Below, in pieces: positions 46,167 through 56,649 of a stretch of DNA of 64,000 bases. This DNA is from Priestia abyssalis (GTDB lineage: Bacteria; Bacillota; Bacilli; Bacillales; Bacillaceae_H). The stretch spans positions 1,822,417 through 1,886,416 of the forward strand of contig NZ_KV917369.1 in NCBI RefSeq assembly GCF_002019595.1, given 5' to 3'. The notes under the pieces were generated by a model that was given only the letters and a program-made list of their open reading frames with translations, made no database searches and was not told the DNA's origin. The position numbers and the translations under genes were made by a program. Within the stretch, counting starts at the first letter, position 1, and each line of letters opens with the position of its first letter.

Positions 46167-47612
<1,446 letters not shown>

Positions 47613-47617
47613 TTGGA

Positions 47618-47656
47618 ACAAAATAGTCCATGTGGCAAGTGTTTGAGCCGCATGGG
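47618..47656 (+). terminator. terminator of bglPH
   Basis: AGTCCATGTGGC pairs with GCCGCATGGGCT and is followed by TTTTATTTAT. Confidence 0.8.
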
Positions 47657-47826
47657 CTTTTATTTATGTCATTTTTAAGCTTTTTTACTTTAAATTTCTA
47701 TTTATTGTAGACTTATAATCTTATAATATTGAATAATGAATAGGCTATTTAATAGGATATGCAAAAGAAAGAGAATTTGAGATTATGAGATGTTAATAAT
47801 AAACTTTGTTTAACTAAGGAGTTATT

Positions 47827-49092
47827 ATGCGGAAAAATGTTAGTTGCAGCAAGAAAGTCTCGTTTAAAATAGCGGCCATTTATATTTTATTGAGTGTTAT
47901 TTGGATTTTTATAACCGATTGGATATTATTTAATTTCGATATACTTGATGTTGTTTGGATAAATTCCGGAAAAGGAAGTCTTTTTGTTATTGCGACAGGG
48001 TTCTTATTATATAAATTAATTCAAAGAAATATGAAAGGCATAGAAGATAGTGAACGGCAGTTAAATAGTCTTATTGAAAATAATACAGATGCAATCGTCC
48101 GTTTAGATTTAATGGGCAATATTGTATCTGCTAATGAAGCAACGGAAAAAATTACAGGATATAGTAAAGAAGAGCTGACTGGAACATCGTTTAAAGACAT
48201 TGTAGTCAAGGAAGATTTGGATAGAATTTTAAAGCATTTTTTGAAAGTAATAAAAGGGAAGTCCACAATAATAGAAGTCGGAAGTATTCGAAAAGATGGA
48301 CAATGTATAATATTAGATGTAAAGAGTGTACCAATTAGGCTGGATGATAAAATGGTAGGAATTTTTGTGATTGCCAGGGATATCACAGAATTGAAGGAAA
48401 AAGAGGAACTTATAAGGAAATCTGAAAAACTTTCTATTGTAGGTGAATTGGCTTCTGCTATAGCGCATGAGGTGCGAAACCCGCTAACATCTCTAAAAGG
48501 TTTTCTCCAATTATTTCAAAATAGTACTAAAGAGGAAAAGGATAAAAAGTATTATGACATTATGTTATCAGAAATAGAGCGTATAAATTCAATTGTCAGC
48601 GAATTTATGATACTTTCCAAGCCGCAGGTTATTAACTATCAAGACAAGAATATTACCTCTTTATTAGAAGATGTAATAACATTACTTGAAACAATAGCTA
48701 TTATGAAAAATATAGAAGTGACAAGAGAGTTTGAAGCCAATATTCCTCTCATCAAATGTGAAGGGAATCAAATAAAGCAAGTATTTATAAATATTTTTAA
48801 GAACGCAATAGAAGCTGTTCCGAATAACGGGAAAATTGATGTTAAGATTAAACAATTGAAAGAAGATAAAGTGCTGATTCGTTTTATTGATAATGGGCGT
48901 GGTATTCCAAGTGATTTAATACCTAAGTTAGGTGAACCATTTTACACAACAAAGGAGAAAGGAACAGGTTTGGGTTTAATGGTCAGTTATAAAATTGTCG
49001 AAGAGCATCGAGGAAGCATAAATATAAAAAGTGAGATTGATAAGGGAACAACAGTTGATATTGTATTTCCAGTTTCAATGAATGAAAAATAA
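47827..49092 (+). CDS. PAS-domain membrane histidine kinase (Kin-type)
   Basis: This 421-residue kinase starts at ATG 47827 behind AAGGAG. It has two membrane segments (about 13-33 and 44-62), a PAS domain with PAC (about 72-190; NTDAIVRLDLMGNIVSANEA, FVIARDITELKEK), a HisKA domain with the His in IAHEVRNPLTSLKGFLQLFQ (about 217), and a HATPase domain (NIFKNAIEAV, DNGRGIP, GTGLGLMVSYKIVEEHRG). There is no adjacent response regulator. Orphan kinases of this form in Bacillus (KinB/KinE group) often feed the sporulation phosphorelay, which is an inference here. Confidence 0.87.
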   Translation: MRKNVSCSKKVSFKIAAIYILLSVIWIFITDWILFNFDILDVVWINSGKGSLFVIATGFLLYKLIQRNMKGIEDSERQLNSLIENNTDAIVRLDLMGNIVSANEATEKITGYSKEELTGTSFKDIVVKEDLDRILKHFLKVIKGKSTIIEVGSIRKDGQCIILDVKSVPIRLDDKMVGIFVIARDITELKEKEELIRKSEKLSIVGELASAIAHEVRNPLTSLKGFLQLFQNSTKEEKDKKYYDIMLSEIERINSIVSEFMILSKPQVINYQDKNITSLLEDVITLLETIAIMKNIEVTREFEANIPLIKCEGNQIKQVFINIFKNAIEAVPNNGKIDVKIKQLKEDKVLIRFIDNGRGIPSDLIPKLGEPFYTTKEKGTGLGLMVSYKIVEEHRGSINIKSEIDKGTTVDIVFPVSMNEK

Positions 49093-49157
49093 CTGCACGT
49101 CGCAGGTTTGACGGGATTCAAATACATAAAAGAAGAAAAAGAAGTAAAGTGAATGTG

Positions 49158-49193
49158 ATCCCTTTGGCGCGGCAGCCAAGGGGATTATTTTTA
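49158..49193 (+). terminator. terminator of the PAS kinase gene
   Basis: ATCCCTTTGGC and GCCAAGGGGAT pair around GCGGCA, followed by TATTTTTAT. Confidence 0.8.
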
Positions 49194-49199
49194 TACAGG

Positions 49200-49297
49200 T
49201 TCAACAGAGCGGGTCTCCTACTGAAAACAATAGTAGAAATCTCTTTTTCACCTGAAAAGGATGAATCTACGCGCAAGTAGGATAGCACTCTGTTGAA
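49200..49297. repeat. 98-bp imperfect inverted-repeat element
   Basis: The ends TTCAACAGAG and CTCTGTTGAA are perfect inverted repeats. Pairing continues inward (GTCTCCTACT with AAGTAGGATAGC) and an inner AGTAG/CTAC pair follows. It could be a structured RNA or a short non-autonomous element. The flanking intergenic bases up to 49427 show nothing else. Confidence 0.55.
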
Positions 49298-49427
49298 AAA
49301 TGTTTCACTTCAACGTACGACCCGAAAATATATGTTTTGAAATGAAAAAAGATGGTATGATTTTATGGGGGAAATGAATCCCTCTTGTTCGAGTTTTTTT
49401 CGATGAGCTTGGAGGGAGTAAGAATAA

Positions 49428-49706
49428 ATGATTTTTTTATTGTTATGTTTATGTGCAGGAGCCTTTTTCATCGGATTGATCCAAAAATATATCTTCGGGA
49501 TAAAAGACCCGGATATCAAGGAGCTTTGGCTGGAGCTGGATAAAGAAGAATGGTATCAGGAATTGCTGCAAAATCCGAACATGGAGAAGAATATTGTCTA
49601 TCATAAAGAACATGGTTTATTGAACGATCCGTACTATGTCCGCAAAATCATCAATAAGGAAGAGCATAGAAAAGGCTTTATCCACTATGTGAGTGAGAAA
49701 GGTTAG
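49428..49706 (+). CDS. small membrane protein of unknown function
   Basis: A 92-residue protein starts at ATG 49428 behind GGAGGGAG. It has one N-terminal membrane segment (MIFLLLCLCAGAFFIGLIQK), then a charged cytosolic part rich in Glu, Lys and Tyr (ELWLELDKEEWYQELLQNP). I do not recognise it. It lies 17 bp upstream of the GtrA-like gene, so the two probably form an operon. Confidence 0.7.
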   Translation: MIFLLLCLCAGAFFIGLIQKYIFGIKDPDIKELWLELDKEEWYQELLQNPNMEKNIVYHKEHGLLNDPYYVRKIINKEEHRKGFIHYVSEKG

Positions 49707-49723
49707 AAAGGAATCATGGTTAT

Positions 49724-50113
49724 ATGATGAAAAGTAAGGAAGTTCTCGTGAAATTTTCGACCTACAGCTTGGTCGGTTGTGTCAGCGTCCTTTTTTATTT
49801 TACGGCTGTTTTTATTCTTGTCGAGTTTTTCCGCCAAGAACCGGTTTTAAGCTCAGCAATAGCGTTTATCCTCATGACCATCATTTCTTATTTTTTGAAT
49901 AAAAGGTTCACCTTTAACGGAGATTCATCAAGAAGAACGTTCATGAAATATATAGCTGTTTCAAGTCTTGGTTTTGTATTGAACAGTACAATCATGTATG
50001 TCATTGTACATATCTATTCTTTCCATTATTCAGTGGGAGAGATTGTCACGACCCTCGTGATTCCGATTATTAACTTCATTTTGAATAATTATTGGACGTT
50101 TAAAGAGGATTAA
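49724..50113 (+). CDS. GtrA-like membrane protein
   Basis: This 129-residue protein starts at ATG 49724 or ATG 49727. It has four membrane segments and the GtrA family pattern: FSTYSLVGCVSVLFYFTAVF, then FILMTIISYFLNKRFTF with the conserved Asn-Lys-x-x-Thr-Phe, and a second half ending PIINFILNNYWTFK. GtrA-family proteins are thought to flip polyprenyl-linked sugars for wall or teichoic-acid glycosylation. No glycosyltransferase adjoins, so the pathway is unknown. Confidence 0.85.
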   Translation: MMKSKEVLVKFSTYSLVGCVSVLFYFTAVFILVEFFRQEPVLSSAIAFILMTIISYFLNKRFTFNGDSSRRTFMKYIAVSSLGFVLNSTIMYVIVHIYSFHYSVGEIVTTLVIPIINFILNNYWTFKED

Positions 50114-50261
50114 AAATCATAAATCAGGATCATTGAATGGATATTAATGATATGAGTGGTATATATACGTTGTCGGTATTGATGAAGGAAGAAGTTGATT
50201 CACATCCACCTAAAAGCAGCATAGAGTATAGTAATATTTCAAGGAGACGGAGGAATCGATT

Positions 50262-50504
50262 GTGCCTGTTTCTGTTGTGTTTAATCAAATCAATGTGATC
50301 AATATATCTGTAAACTCCATTATTGCTTCAGGGCAGAATAGCCAGCCGGATTGGAGTACACAAGGGAAAGTTAACGCTGGTAACGGCTTTTACTTAAATT
50401 CGGCTGTCCTGGGCTGTACTAATGTTATTAATGATCAAGATTTATGTGACACCCCAGTAAGCAACCCGCAAGGCATTAACTCTCAACCAGTTTCTCAAGT
50501 GTGA
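50262..50504 (+). CDS. small paralogous protein A of the INxxxxNS/GxNxQxxW family
   Basis: An 80-residue protein starts at GTG 50262 behind GGAGACGGAGG. The core reads VFNQINVINISVNSIIASGQ, then NSQPDWSTQGKVNAGNGFYLN and NVINDQDLCD. It shares with its four neighbours the order I-N-V, N-S, G-x-N-x-Q, W, K-x-N-x-G-x-G, N and a D-x-D tail. It is small, polar and has no signal peptide. The pattern reminds me of short GerPF/YpzD-like spore proteins, but I cannot confirm that family. It is followed by B with 11 bp between. Confidence 0.7.
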   Translation: MPVSVVFNQINVINISVNSIIASGQNSQPDWSTQGKVNAGNGFYLNSAVLGCTNVINDQDLCDTPVSNPQGINSQPVSQV

Positions 50505-50515
50505 GGAAAAAGCAG

Positions 50516-50776
50516 ATGAAACAAAACGAAACGCTATCCATTCATTTTTCAAATATGAATATTTCTTCCATGACTTCTAACTCAGGAATCTTCACAGGAG
50601 AAAATTCACAATCTAATTGGCAAATAAGTTTAAAAAGCAACACAGGATTTGGCAAAATGATTGGTTCGCATCATATAGCGGTACAAAATATTAATATCGT
50701 AAATGATAACGATGTCATGGATTCAGATTTTACCCAGAAGCAGGATTCTTTAAATCAGTCTGTGATCCAAAGCTAA
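50516..50776 (+). CDS. small paralogous protein B of the same family
   Basis: The start is ATG 50516 (MKQNETLSIHFSNMNISS) with GAGGA upstream; GTG 50501 is a less likely start. This 86-residue protein has the shared core SNSGIFTGENSQSNW, NTGFGKMIGSHH and a Val-Asn-Asp-Asn-Asp tail. It is in tandem with A and probably co-transcribed, with a terminator at 50867. Function unknown. Confidence 0.7.
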   Translation: MKQNETLSIHFSNMNISSMTSNSGIFTGENSQSNWQISLKSNTGFGKMIGSHHIAVQNINIVNDNDVMDSDFTQKQDSLNQSVIQS

Positions 50777-50866
50777 GATAAGGCACATTAAAGTTGCCTT
50801 TGCAGCGGAAAGACATTCACTTTCAGTCAGTTTTGTACGGATATATTCATTCAAGTAAGAGCAGAG

Positions 50867-50897
50867 AAAACCACCTTTTTTTACAGGTGGTTTTTTA
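50867..50897 (+). terminator. terminator after small proteins A and B
   Basis: AAAACCACCT and AGGTGGTTTT flank a T-rich loop and are followed by TTTATTTC. The rest of the 328-bp gap to protein C shows no gene. Confidence 0.8.
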
Positions 50898-51104
50898 TTT
50901 CGAGCGAAAAAATCAGTTGATGTGTAAGGGACATCCTCGGCTTATGGAATTTTTCGCAAGTTGAAGGGACGGTAAAACGGGGTATATTTTCCGATTCCTG
51001 CAATAGTTATAGTAATAGTAGACAAAAGTTCAAAAACGCGTGATGGATTGAGTAAAAAATACTAAACTTGAATTTCATCGATGAGCGTGAGGTGGTAAAG
51101 GAAG

Positions 51105-51302
51105 TTGGCGAAAATTCAATTCCATTCAATTAACGTAAATATGATCCAGAACAGCTCAGGCTTATTTTACGGCGTTAATCTTCAATCTAAGTGGAAGAAT
51201 AAAGGCCGTATTTCAGACGGTTTTGGAAGAGTGAACGGTCATTCAAATAAAATTTTAAATAATACTTCCATCGTAAAGGGGTCAGGAAAAGTTAGTCCGT
51301 GA
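51105..51302 (+). CDS. small paralogous protein C of the same family
   Basis: A 65-residue protein starts at TTG 51105 behind AAAGGA. The core is FHSINVNMIQNSSGLFYGVN, LQSKW, DGFGRVNGHSNK and a short Val-Lys-Gly tail without the acidic residues of A and B. It is a separate transcription unit from A-B, facing the reverse-strand protein D. Confidence 0.65.
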   Translation: MAKIQFHSINVNMIQNSSGLFYGVNLQSKWKNKGRISDGFGRVNGHSNKILNNTSIVKGSGKVSP

Positions 51303-51324
51303 GTAAAGAAGGAGTGTGTGTGAT

Positions 51325-51588
51325 CTAATCACTATGGGAAGCATTTTCTCCTTTAATGATAGGCTTCTTAGCGCTATCTGTTTGATCATCAAGTAGGACA
51401 AGGTGGGCATTATAGGATGTTTGATTGTTTTTTCCATTGATCACTCCAAAACCACAATTGCTGCTGGTAATAGTAGTCTCCCAATAAAACTGATGATTTC
51501 TTCCGATAAAAACCCCTCCATTGTTTTCAATCGCATGTACAGTCAGATTTTCAAAGAGAATTTGAGGAGAACGCAGATGTATTTTCAT
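51325..51588 (-). CDS. small paralogous protein D of the same family, reverse strand
   Basis: This 87-residue protein starts at ATG 51588 behind a very strong AAGGAGGAA site on the reverse strand. The core is LFENLTVHAIENNGGVFIGR, NHQFYW, SNCGFGVINGKNNQ and a Leu-Asp-Asp tail. Having its own ribosome site and orientation while keeping the shared motif shows that the cluster is made of independent genes, not one degenerate frame. Confidence 0.7.
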   Translation of the reverse strand: MKIHLRSPQILFENLTVHAIENNGGVFIGRNHQFYWETTITSSNCGFGVINGKNNQTSYNAHLVLLDDQTDSAKKPIIKGENASHSD

Positions 51589-51704
51589 AATTCCTCCTTG
51601 TAGTTACGAATGACCATAAAAGTTACGTTTTTCAGTTTCTATGTACATTTATTGTATGTGGCAAATCAGTCATAAGTGTTAAATCTGATAAAGGATGAAA
51701 CAGT

Positions 51705-52463
51705 ATGCAATTGGATGAAAAGACGCTAATGGAAATGCTCATAAATATGGAAAAAAGACTCGAAAATTTGGAAAAAAATATTAATAATCCATCCGAAAAG
51801 ACCGTGAAAAATTCTTTCTATTTAAATATAAAGAATATTGAAACATTGAAGTTGGAGGAACTGTCCTACCATTTGGATACACTCGATGTAAAGGAACTTA
51901 GCGGAATGCTGAACATAGGTCATACCTTTTCTCCGGAAGTTAACCAAAACGAGCTGGAGAATAAATTGAAAATTCCTCCTGCTTCATCAGTGAAAAAAAA
52001 TCCGACTTCATTAGGGGAACAAGAGGAAGAGCCGGCTGATGAATTAGGCGGGAAGAGTAAAAAACATCGTGAAGCTAAAAATATAGAAGAGAATCCTTCA
52101 GATATTGTGGTGAAGTTCAACGGGAAGAGTATCCCTTTCAAGTTAATCAATATACAAGCCAGTAGAAAGCCTGAGAAGTCCTTACCTTCGACCTTTACTA
52201 TTGGGGATATTAATATTGGGACTATTGAAGATGCCTCATGCGTAAACTTCGGCAATAATTTCCCGACAGATTTTAAAAGCCACAAAAAGCACAATCAGGG
52301 ATTTGGCAACATTTTAGGCAATCATAATGATATTCATGATATTCTGTCATGGTTAGAGGAAAGGGATATCACAGAAGTATTTAGCCAGGGACAGAATGAA
52401 CATCCCCCCGAATGGTTGGACATGCTGATAAAAGGACAAGAGGAAGACAAGGGAGGAAGCTGA
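51705..52463 (+). CDS. larger protein E with N-terminal helical segment and C-terminal copy of the shared domain
   Basis: This 252-residue protein starts at ATG 51705 with an AAAGGATGA site. The N terminus is a charged helix or coiled coil (EMLINMEKRLENLEKNINNP), followed by a LNIKNIETLKLEELSYHLDT segment resembling spore-protein self-assembly motifs, an acidic/basic linker and a C-terminal domain at about 160-215. That domain reads IGDINIGTIEDASCVNFGNN, then HNQGFGNILGNHND, which matches A-D. It may be the scaffold to which the small paralogues relate. Function not recognised. Confidence 0.65.
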   Translation: MQLDEKTLMEMLINMEKRLENLEKNINNPSEKTVKNSFYLNIKNIETLKLEELSYHLDTLDVKELSGMLNIGHTFSPEVNQNELENKLKIPPASSVKKNPTSLGEQEEEPADELGGKSKKHREAKNIEENPSDIVVKFNGKSIPFKLINIQASRKPEKSLPSTFTIGDINIGTIEDASCVNFGNNFPTDFKSHKKHNQGFGNILGNHNDIHDILSWLEERDITEVFSQGQNEHPPEWLDMLIKGQEEDKGGS

Positions 52464-52519
52464 AGCAGAAGGAGGGTATCCCATAAATCCTGAGTAGTTG
52501 CCGGTAAGTGGTGACGACC

Positions 52520-52533
52520 GGTGACAGGCACTC
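52520..52533 (+). repeat. GGTGACAGG short repeat, copy 4
   Basis: GGTGACAGGCACTC matches the copy at 33056-33067 over eleven bases and occurs again outside genes. Confidence 0.5.
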
Positions 52534-52618
52534 GGTATAAAGGAACGAAGACTAAGAACGCAATGTCTTCACTAGTACATCCCGTGTGCCGGAAACCCCT
52601 TACTGATGGAAGCTTTCT

Positions 52619-53300
52619 TTATATTTTTTCTATAATAATTTGTTTAGCTGTTTTAAGATAGCGCTTAACTTCATTCAACACATTTTCGTCATTTGCATAT
52701 GCTCCTATTTGGATACCATCAACAATCACCCGATGTATATCTTCCGTAACTTTTTTTGTTAAATTAAATGCTTGTGCTAAACCATTTACATGCCCTCGTG
52801 CAACTTTATCGCGCCAGTTTGGATCTGCTAGTTTAACAGCATCGTTATTATTGTCAACAAACCCATTCTCCGTTAAAATAGCACTCATTTTTGTTTCACG
52901 TAATACATGAAAATTTGCTTTCTTTTGGCCGCGATCCAAAAGTCCATTTACCTTCATAATTTCTTGATGCATAATATTTTGGTATGCTGCTGTTATTGAA
53001 GAATCAGATAAGCTGTCATGTTAATTCATATCCTTGGACTTGCCCATTATATGAATTAACATGAATCGAAAGAAAATAATCTGCTTCCCAACTATTGGCT
53101 TCATCAGTACGTTCATTTAATGTTCGATAAACATCTGTTGTTCGACTCATTTTGATATCAACATTTTCATATTCATTAATGAGAATGTTTCGAATACGAA
53201 GTGCAATATCTAAAACAACATCCTTTTCCTTTAAATTATTTCCTATTGCCCAACTATCAGATCCTCCATGCCCTGGATCTAAATACAATTTAAACATCAT
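52619..53300 (-). pseudogene. CwlC-like N-acetylmuramoyl-L-alanine amidase, frameshifted
   Basis: From ATG 53300 behind AGGAGGTGAC the reverse strand encodes an Amidase_3 N-terminal half (LYLDPGHGGSDSWAIGNNLK, zinc-binding His; FLSIHVNSYNG) that stops after QGYELT at 53016. The rest continues in another frame (HDSLSDSSITAAYQNIMHQE, LRETKMSAILTENGFVDN with the catalytic Glu, GHVNGLAQAF) and ends with a SPOR-like tail (HRVIVDGIQIGAYANDENVL). Intact CwlC-like amidases read GYE-x-x-IHxSLSDSS across this point, so a few bases were lost. It is a decayed gene unless the sequence has an error. Confidence 0.85.
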
Positions 53301-53580
53301 ATGTCACCTCCTTATACTATACAAGTATTCATAAACTATTAACTTTGTATAGGTTGTTTCCTATAGAACGGGATAACATGAACGGATAATTTTATAGATT
53401 TAAAGTATCCTTTTGAAGTGTTGCCATATGTCAATTACTCTATGGGTAACAAAATAGGAGTGGGATTATAAAAACTCCTGAACCACCGTATTGCGCAGTG
53501 ATTTTTGCTTCACAGTGAACCATGTAATTTTAGGGTATTACTAATAGTAGCCATTAACCTTAGTAAGGAGGAGTATAGAT

Positions 53581-54705
53581 TTGACAGTCCCTACCATTTT
53601 AATACCTGGAATACAAGGCACGAAACTTGTTAATTCGAACACAATAAATTTCGATATAATATGGTCAGCTGTCCAAAACAAATATGAAACGATCTATGAC
53701 CTGGCTTTGAAGCAGGATAGTCGTTTTGAAGTGATGCCGAAATCGATCATAGAGCGGAGTGATGTAGAGGATTTGGCCTATCGGGAAGCAGTATACGTTT
53801 TGGAACACAAGACAAAAATGCCGATTTATATTTTTGGCTATGACTGGAGAAAATCCTCAGCAGAAACAGCCAAGCGCTTAGCTGACTATATTGAATATCT
53901 TAAGGAGAAGCTTTCCGTAAAAACTTTTAACTTCATTGCGCACAGCATGGGTGCAATGGTGTTCAGCTGCTATTTGAAGAATTTACAAGGGAATTATGAT
54001 GTCATCGACCATGCCGTATTGGCAACTTGTCCTTTTGAAGGTTCCGTCAGGGCTATGATTTCTCTAGCTGTAGGAGAGGGAGGTTTCCGTTTCCCGATGT
54101 TCAATTCTAATGATGAATTCCGAAAGATTGCCCGTACGTTTCCTTCAGTTTATGAGATGTGTCCCACCTATAAGGATGCAGTTGTATTCGAAAGAGGGCC
54201 AAGTTTTGATTTATTCAATCCTGACCATTGGCAATCCAACATCGGCGATGATGACAGGGGATTGTTCCTTGATAGGCTCAGCCAGATGAAAACATTCCGA
54301 GATAGGAAAAATCCAGTGATGTTGAATTTAAGGAATCTTCCGGAAGAGGTCAGGAAAAGGTTTCTAATTATTGCCGGTGAGGGTGAAGAAACGAAAAAGA
54401 AAGTCATTGTCCAGCCTCAAAGCCCGGATGGTCGGGCAAGAAATTTCTTTAATTTTGATTCCCTTGATGCAGATGGCGATGGAGATGGGGCAGTTCCGCT
54501 AGAAAGTGCGGCCATCTATAAGGATGTCATTTTAACGCTGGCAGTAAAGAGGAAGTGGAATAACCTAGACATGCATGCTCTTCTCTTGAGCGACGGAAGA
54601 GTCCAAACCCTAATCACGCGTTTTTTTCTAAATAAAACGTTAGGGAACTCTGTTGGTTCTCCCTGGTGGTCCATACTTGACGGTTCAGTAAGACAATTAA
54701 AATAA
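53581..54705 (+). CDS. LCAT-like alpha/beta hydrolase (lipase/acyltransferase)
   Basis: This 374-residue protein starts at TTG 53581 behind AAGGAGG. The N terminus TILIPGIQGTKLVN matches the LCAT/phospholipid acyltransferase family, YIFGYDWRKSS is the conserved YDWR segment, and FIAHSMGAMVF holds the nucleophile Ser (about 123). Late Asp-rich and His segments (LDADGDGDGAVPLES, LDMHALLL) fit the Asp-His pair. There is no signal peptide, so it acts inside the cell. Substrate unknown; the family takes lipids or polyhydroxyalkanoate-like esters. Confidence 0.85.
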   Translation: MTVPTILIPGIQGTKLVNSNTINFDIIWSAVQNKYETIYDLALKQDSRFEVMPKSIIERSDVEDLAYREAVYVLEHKTKMPIYIFGYDWRKSSAETAKRLADYIEYLKEKLSVKTFNFIAHSMGAMVFSCYLKNLQGNYDVIDHAVLATCPFEGSVRAMISLAVGEGGFRFPMFNSNDEFRKIARTFPSVYEMCPTYKDAVVFERGPSFDLFNPDHWQSNIGDDDRGLFLDRLSQMKTFRDRKNPVMLNLRNLPEEVRKRFLIIAGEGEETKKKVIVQPQSPDGRARNFFNFDSLDADGDGDGAVPLESAAIYKDVILTLAVKRKWNNLDMHALLLSDGRVQTLITRFFLNKTLGNSVGSPWWSILDGSVRQLK

Positions 54706-54773
54706 AGGTATTCGGCAAGGAGAGCTTGTTTATATAAAAAAAGGCTGAATCAAACCAATCGAATAGGATAAAC

Positions 54774-54799
54774 AAAAAGGCCAATTATGGTCTTTTTTT
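54774..54799 (+). terminator. terminator of the LCAT-like gene
   Basis: AAAAAGGCC and GGTCTTTTT pair around AATTAT with a continuing T run. Confidence 0.75.
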
Positions 54800-55207
54800 G
54801 TTGTTGAAAATTAGTAATAAAATGTAAACAGAGCCTTCTGAAAAAATGGAAAAATATAAAATGAAACTCCCCCTATCTCGTCTTTTTAACTATTTAATAA
54901 TAAAAACGAAGGCTTTGTACGACCTTCATCCGCAAATTAATAAAAATATTTTAAATAAAACTATATTCTAAATGAAAATTAATAAAAAATGATCGTCTGT
55001 AGGATGAAATAATAGATTGTCTTCTATTTCACCATCGTCCGGATCAAGGCTGTGTAAGATGTAAAAATTTATTGCAGTTAGCTCATTTTTTTTGCACCTT
55101 TATGCAAATTTCTCAAACAAGATGCCAAATATTTTGGCGTTTTTATGTAAAATTACGTGAATCTTCCTTTCTGTTGTAGATGGCATGAAAGTTGCATAAT
55201 AAGTTAA
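54800..55207. other. AT-rich region upstream of pdxS
   Basis: About 400 bp are AT-rich with no gene. A promoter candidate is TTGTAG (55174-55179) and TAATAA (55197-55202), 17 nt apart. No riboswitch fold was recognised. Confidence 0.45.
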
Positions 55208-55229
55208 TTGAGAATCAATTGAAAATCAA
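55208..55229 (+). promoter_or_regulatory. tandem 11-bp operator-like repeat ahead of pdxS
   Basis: TTGAGAATCAA is followed directly by TTGAAAATCAA. Each has TTGA/TCAA symmetry. The pair begins at the inferred transcription start and ends just before the ribosome site (GGGGGGAA), a good position for a repressor. Confidence 0.5.
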
Positions 55230-55247
55230 TTATGGGGGGAAACAACG

Positions 55248-56132
55248 ATGGTGAGAAATGGAACAGAACGTGTTAAACGAGGGATGGCAGAAATGCAAAA
55301 AGGCGGAGTCATTATGGACGTCGTCAATGCAGAACAAGCAAAGATTGCAGAAGCGGCAGGAGCGGTAGCTGTTATGGCGCTAGAGCGTGTTCCTGCTGAC
55401 ATTCGTGCAGCAGGCGGCGTTGCTCGTATGGCAGATCCTACAATTGTAGAAGAAGTCATCAAGGCAGTGTCCATTCCTGTTATGGCGAAAGCGCGTATCG
55501 GCCATATTGTAGAAGCTCGTGTTTTAGAATCGCTTGGTGTGGATTATATTGATGAAAGTGAAGTGTTAACGCCGGCCGATGAGGAGTTTCATTTAAATAA
55601 AAGTACATTCACGGTTCCGTTTGTTTGTGGCTGTCGTGATTTAGGAGAAGCTGCTCGCCGTATTGGTGAAGGTGCTTCTATGCTGAGGACAAAAGGTGAA
55701 CCGGGCACAGGAAATATTGTGGAAGCTGTTCGCCATATGCGCAAAGTCAATGCACAGGTGCGTAAAGTAGTGGGGATGAACGAAGACGAACTGATGACAG
55801 AAGCGAAACTTTTAGGAGCGCCTTATGAATTATTACTTCAAATTAAAAGAGAAGGCCGTTTACCAGTAGTCAACTTTGCAGCAGGCGGCGTAGCAACACC
55901 AGCTGATGCTGCACTTATGATGCAATTAGGCGCAGACGGTGTTTTCGTTGGATCTGGCATCTTTAAATCAGAAAACCCAGAAAAATTTGCCCGTGCCATT
56001 GTAGAAGCAACGACTCATTTTGAAGATTATGAGTTGATTGCCCAGCTTTCAAAAGGTTTAGGAACAGCGATGAAAGGAATAGAGATTTCAACAATCTTGC
56101 CGGAACATCGTATGCAGGAACGCGGATGGTAA
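55248..56132 (+). CDS. pdxS: pyridoxal 5'-phosphate synthase subunit PdxS
   Basis: This 294-residue protein starts at ATG 55248 behind GGGGGGAA. It is a (beta/alpha)8 PLP synthase that condenses ribose-5-phosphate, glyceraldehyde-3-phosphate and ammonia. Key segments are [20 protein letters not shown] (Asp and first Lys region), [13 protein letters not shown] with the catalytic Lys near 81, [14 protein letters not shown] with the phosphate loop, and [20 protein letters not shown]. PdxS normally needs the glutaminase PdxT, encoded next to it in B. subtilis; here the next gene is ferredoxin, so PdxT must come from elsewhere. Confidence 0.96.
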   Translation: MVRNGTERVKRGMAEMQKGGVIMDVVNAEQAKIAEAAGAVAVMALERVPADIRAAGGVARMADPTIVEEVIKAVSIPVMAKARIGHIVEARVLESLGVDYIDESEVLTPADEEFHLNKSTFTVPFVCGCRDLGEAARRIGEGASMLRTKGEPGTGNIVEAVRHMRKVNAQVRKVVGMNEDELMTEAKLLGAPYELLLQIKREGRLPVVNFAAGGVATPADAALMMQLGADGVFVGSGIFKSENPEKFARAIVEATTHFEDYELIAQLSKGLGTAMKGIEISTILPEHRMQERGW

Positions 56133-56298
56133 AATCTTCATCCGGTCTAAATGCAAAATAGGGTGATTCGTAAAGGAATGAAAATCTAAATACTCATTCT
56201 CTTGAATACACGTTGTTGTTTATGCTTAATACATATTTTTTAGGTTGATCGTATTAGCATATCAAGTTCTATTTGCTTTTCCAGTTATATTGAAATGA

Positions 56299-56568
<270 letters not shown>

Positions 56569-56649
56569 TATAAAACAGTTTTGTAAACGCTTACTGATTG
56601 GTGAGGGCTGTAAAGTAATCAGTTAGTTTTTGAAAGGAGATGAAGGGGC

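Noticed and set aside
50262..52463. The small-protein cluster as one decayed gene
   Set aside because: Each unit has its own start and ribosome site, and one lies on the opposite strand with the motif intact.
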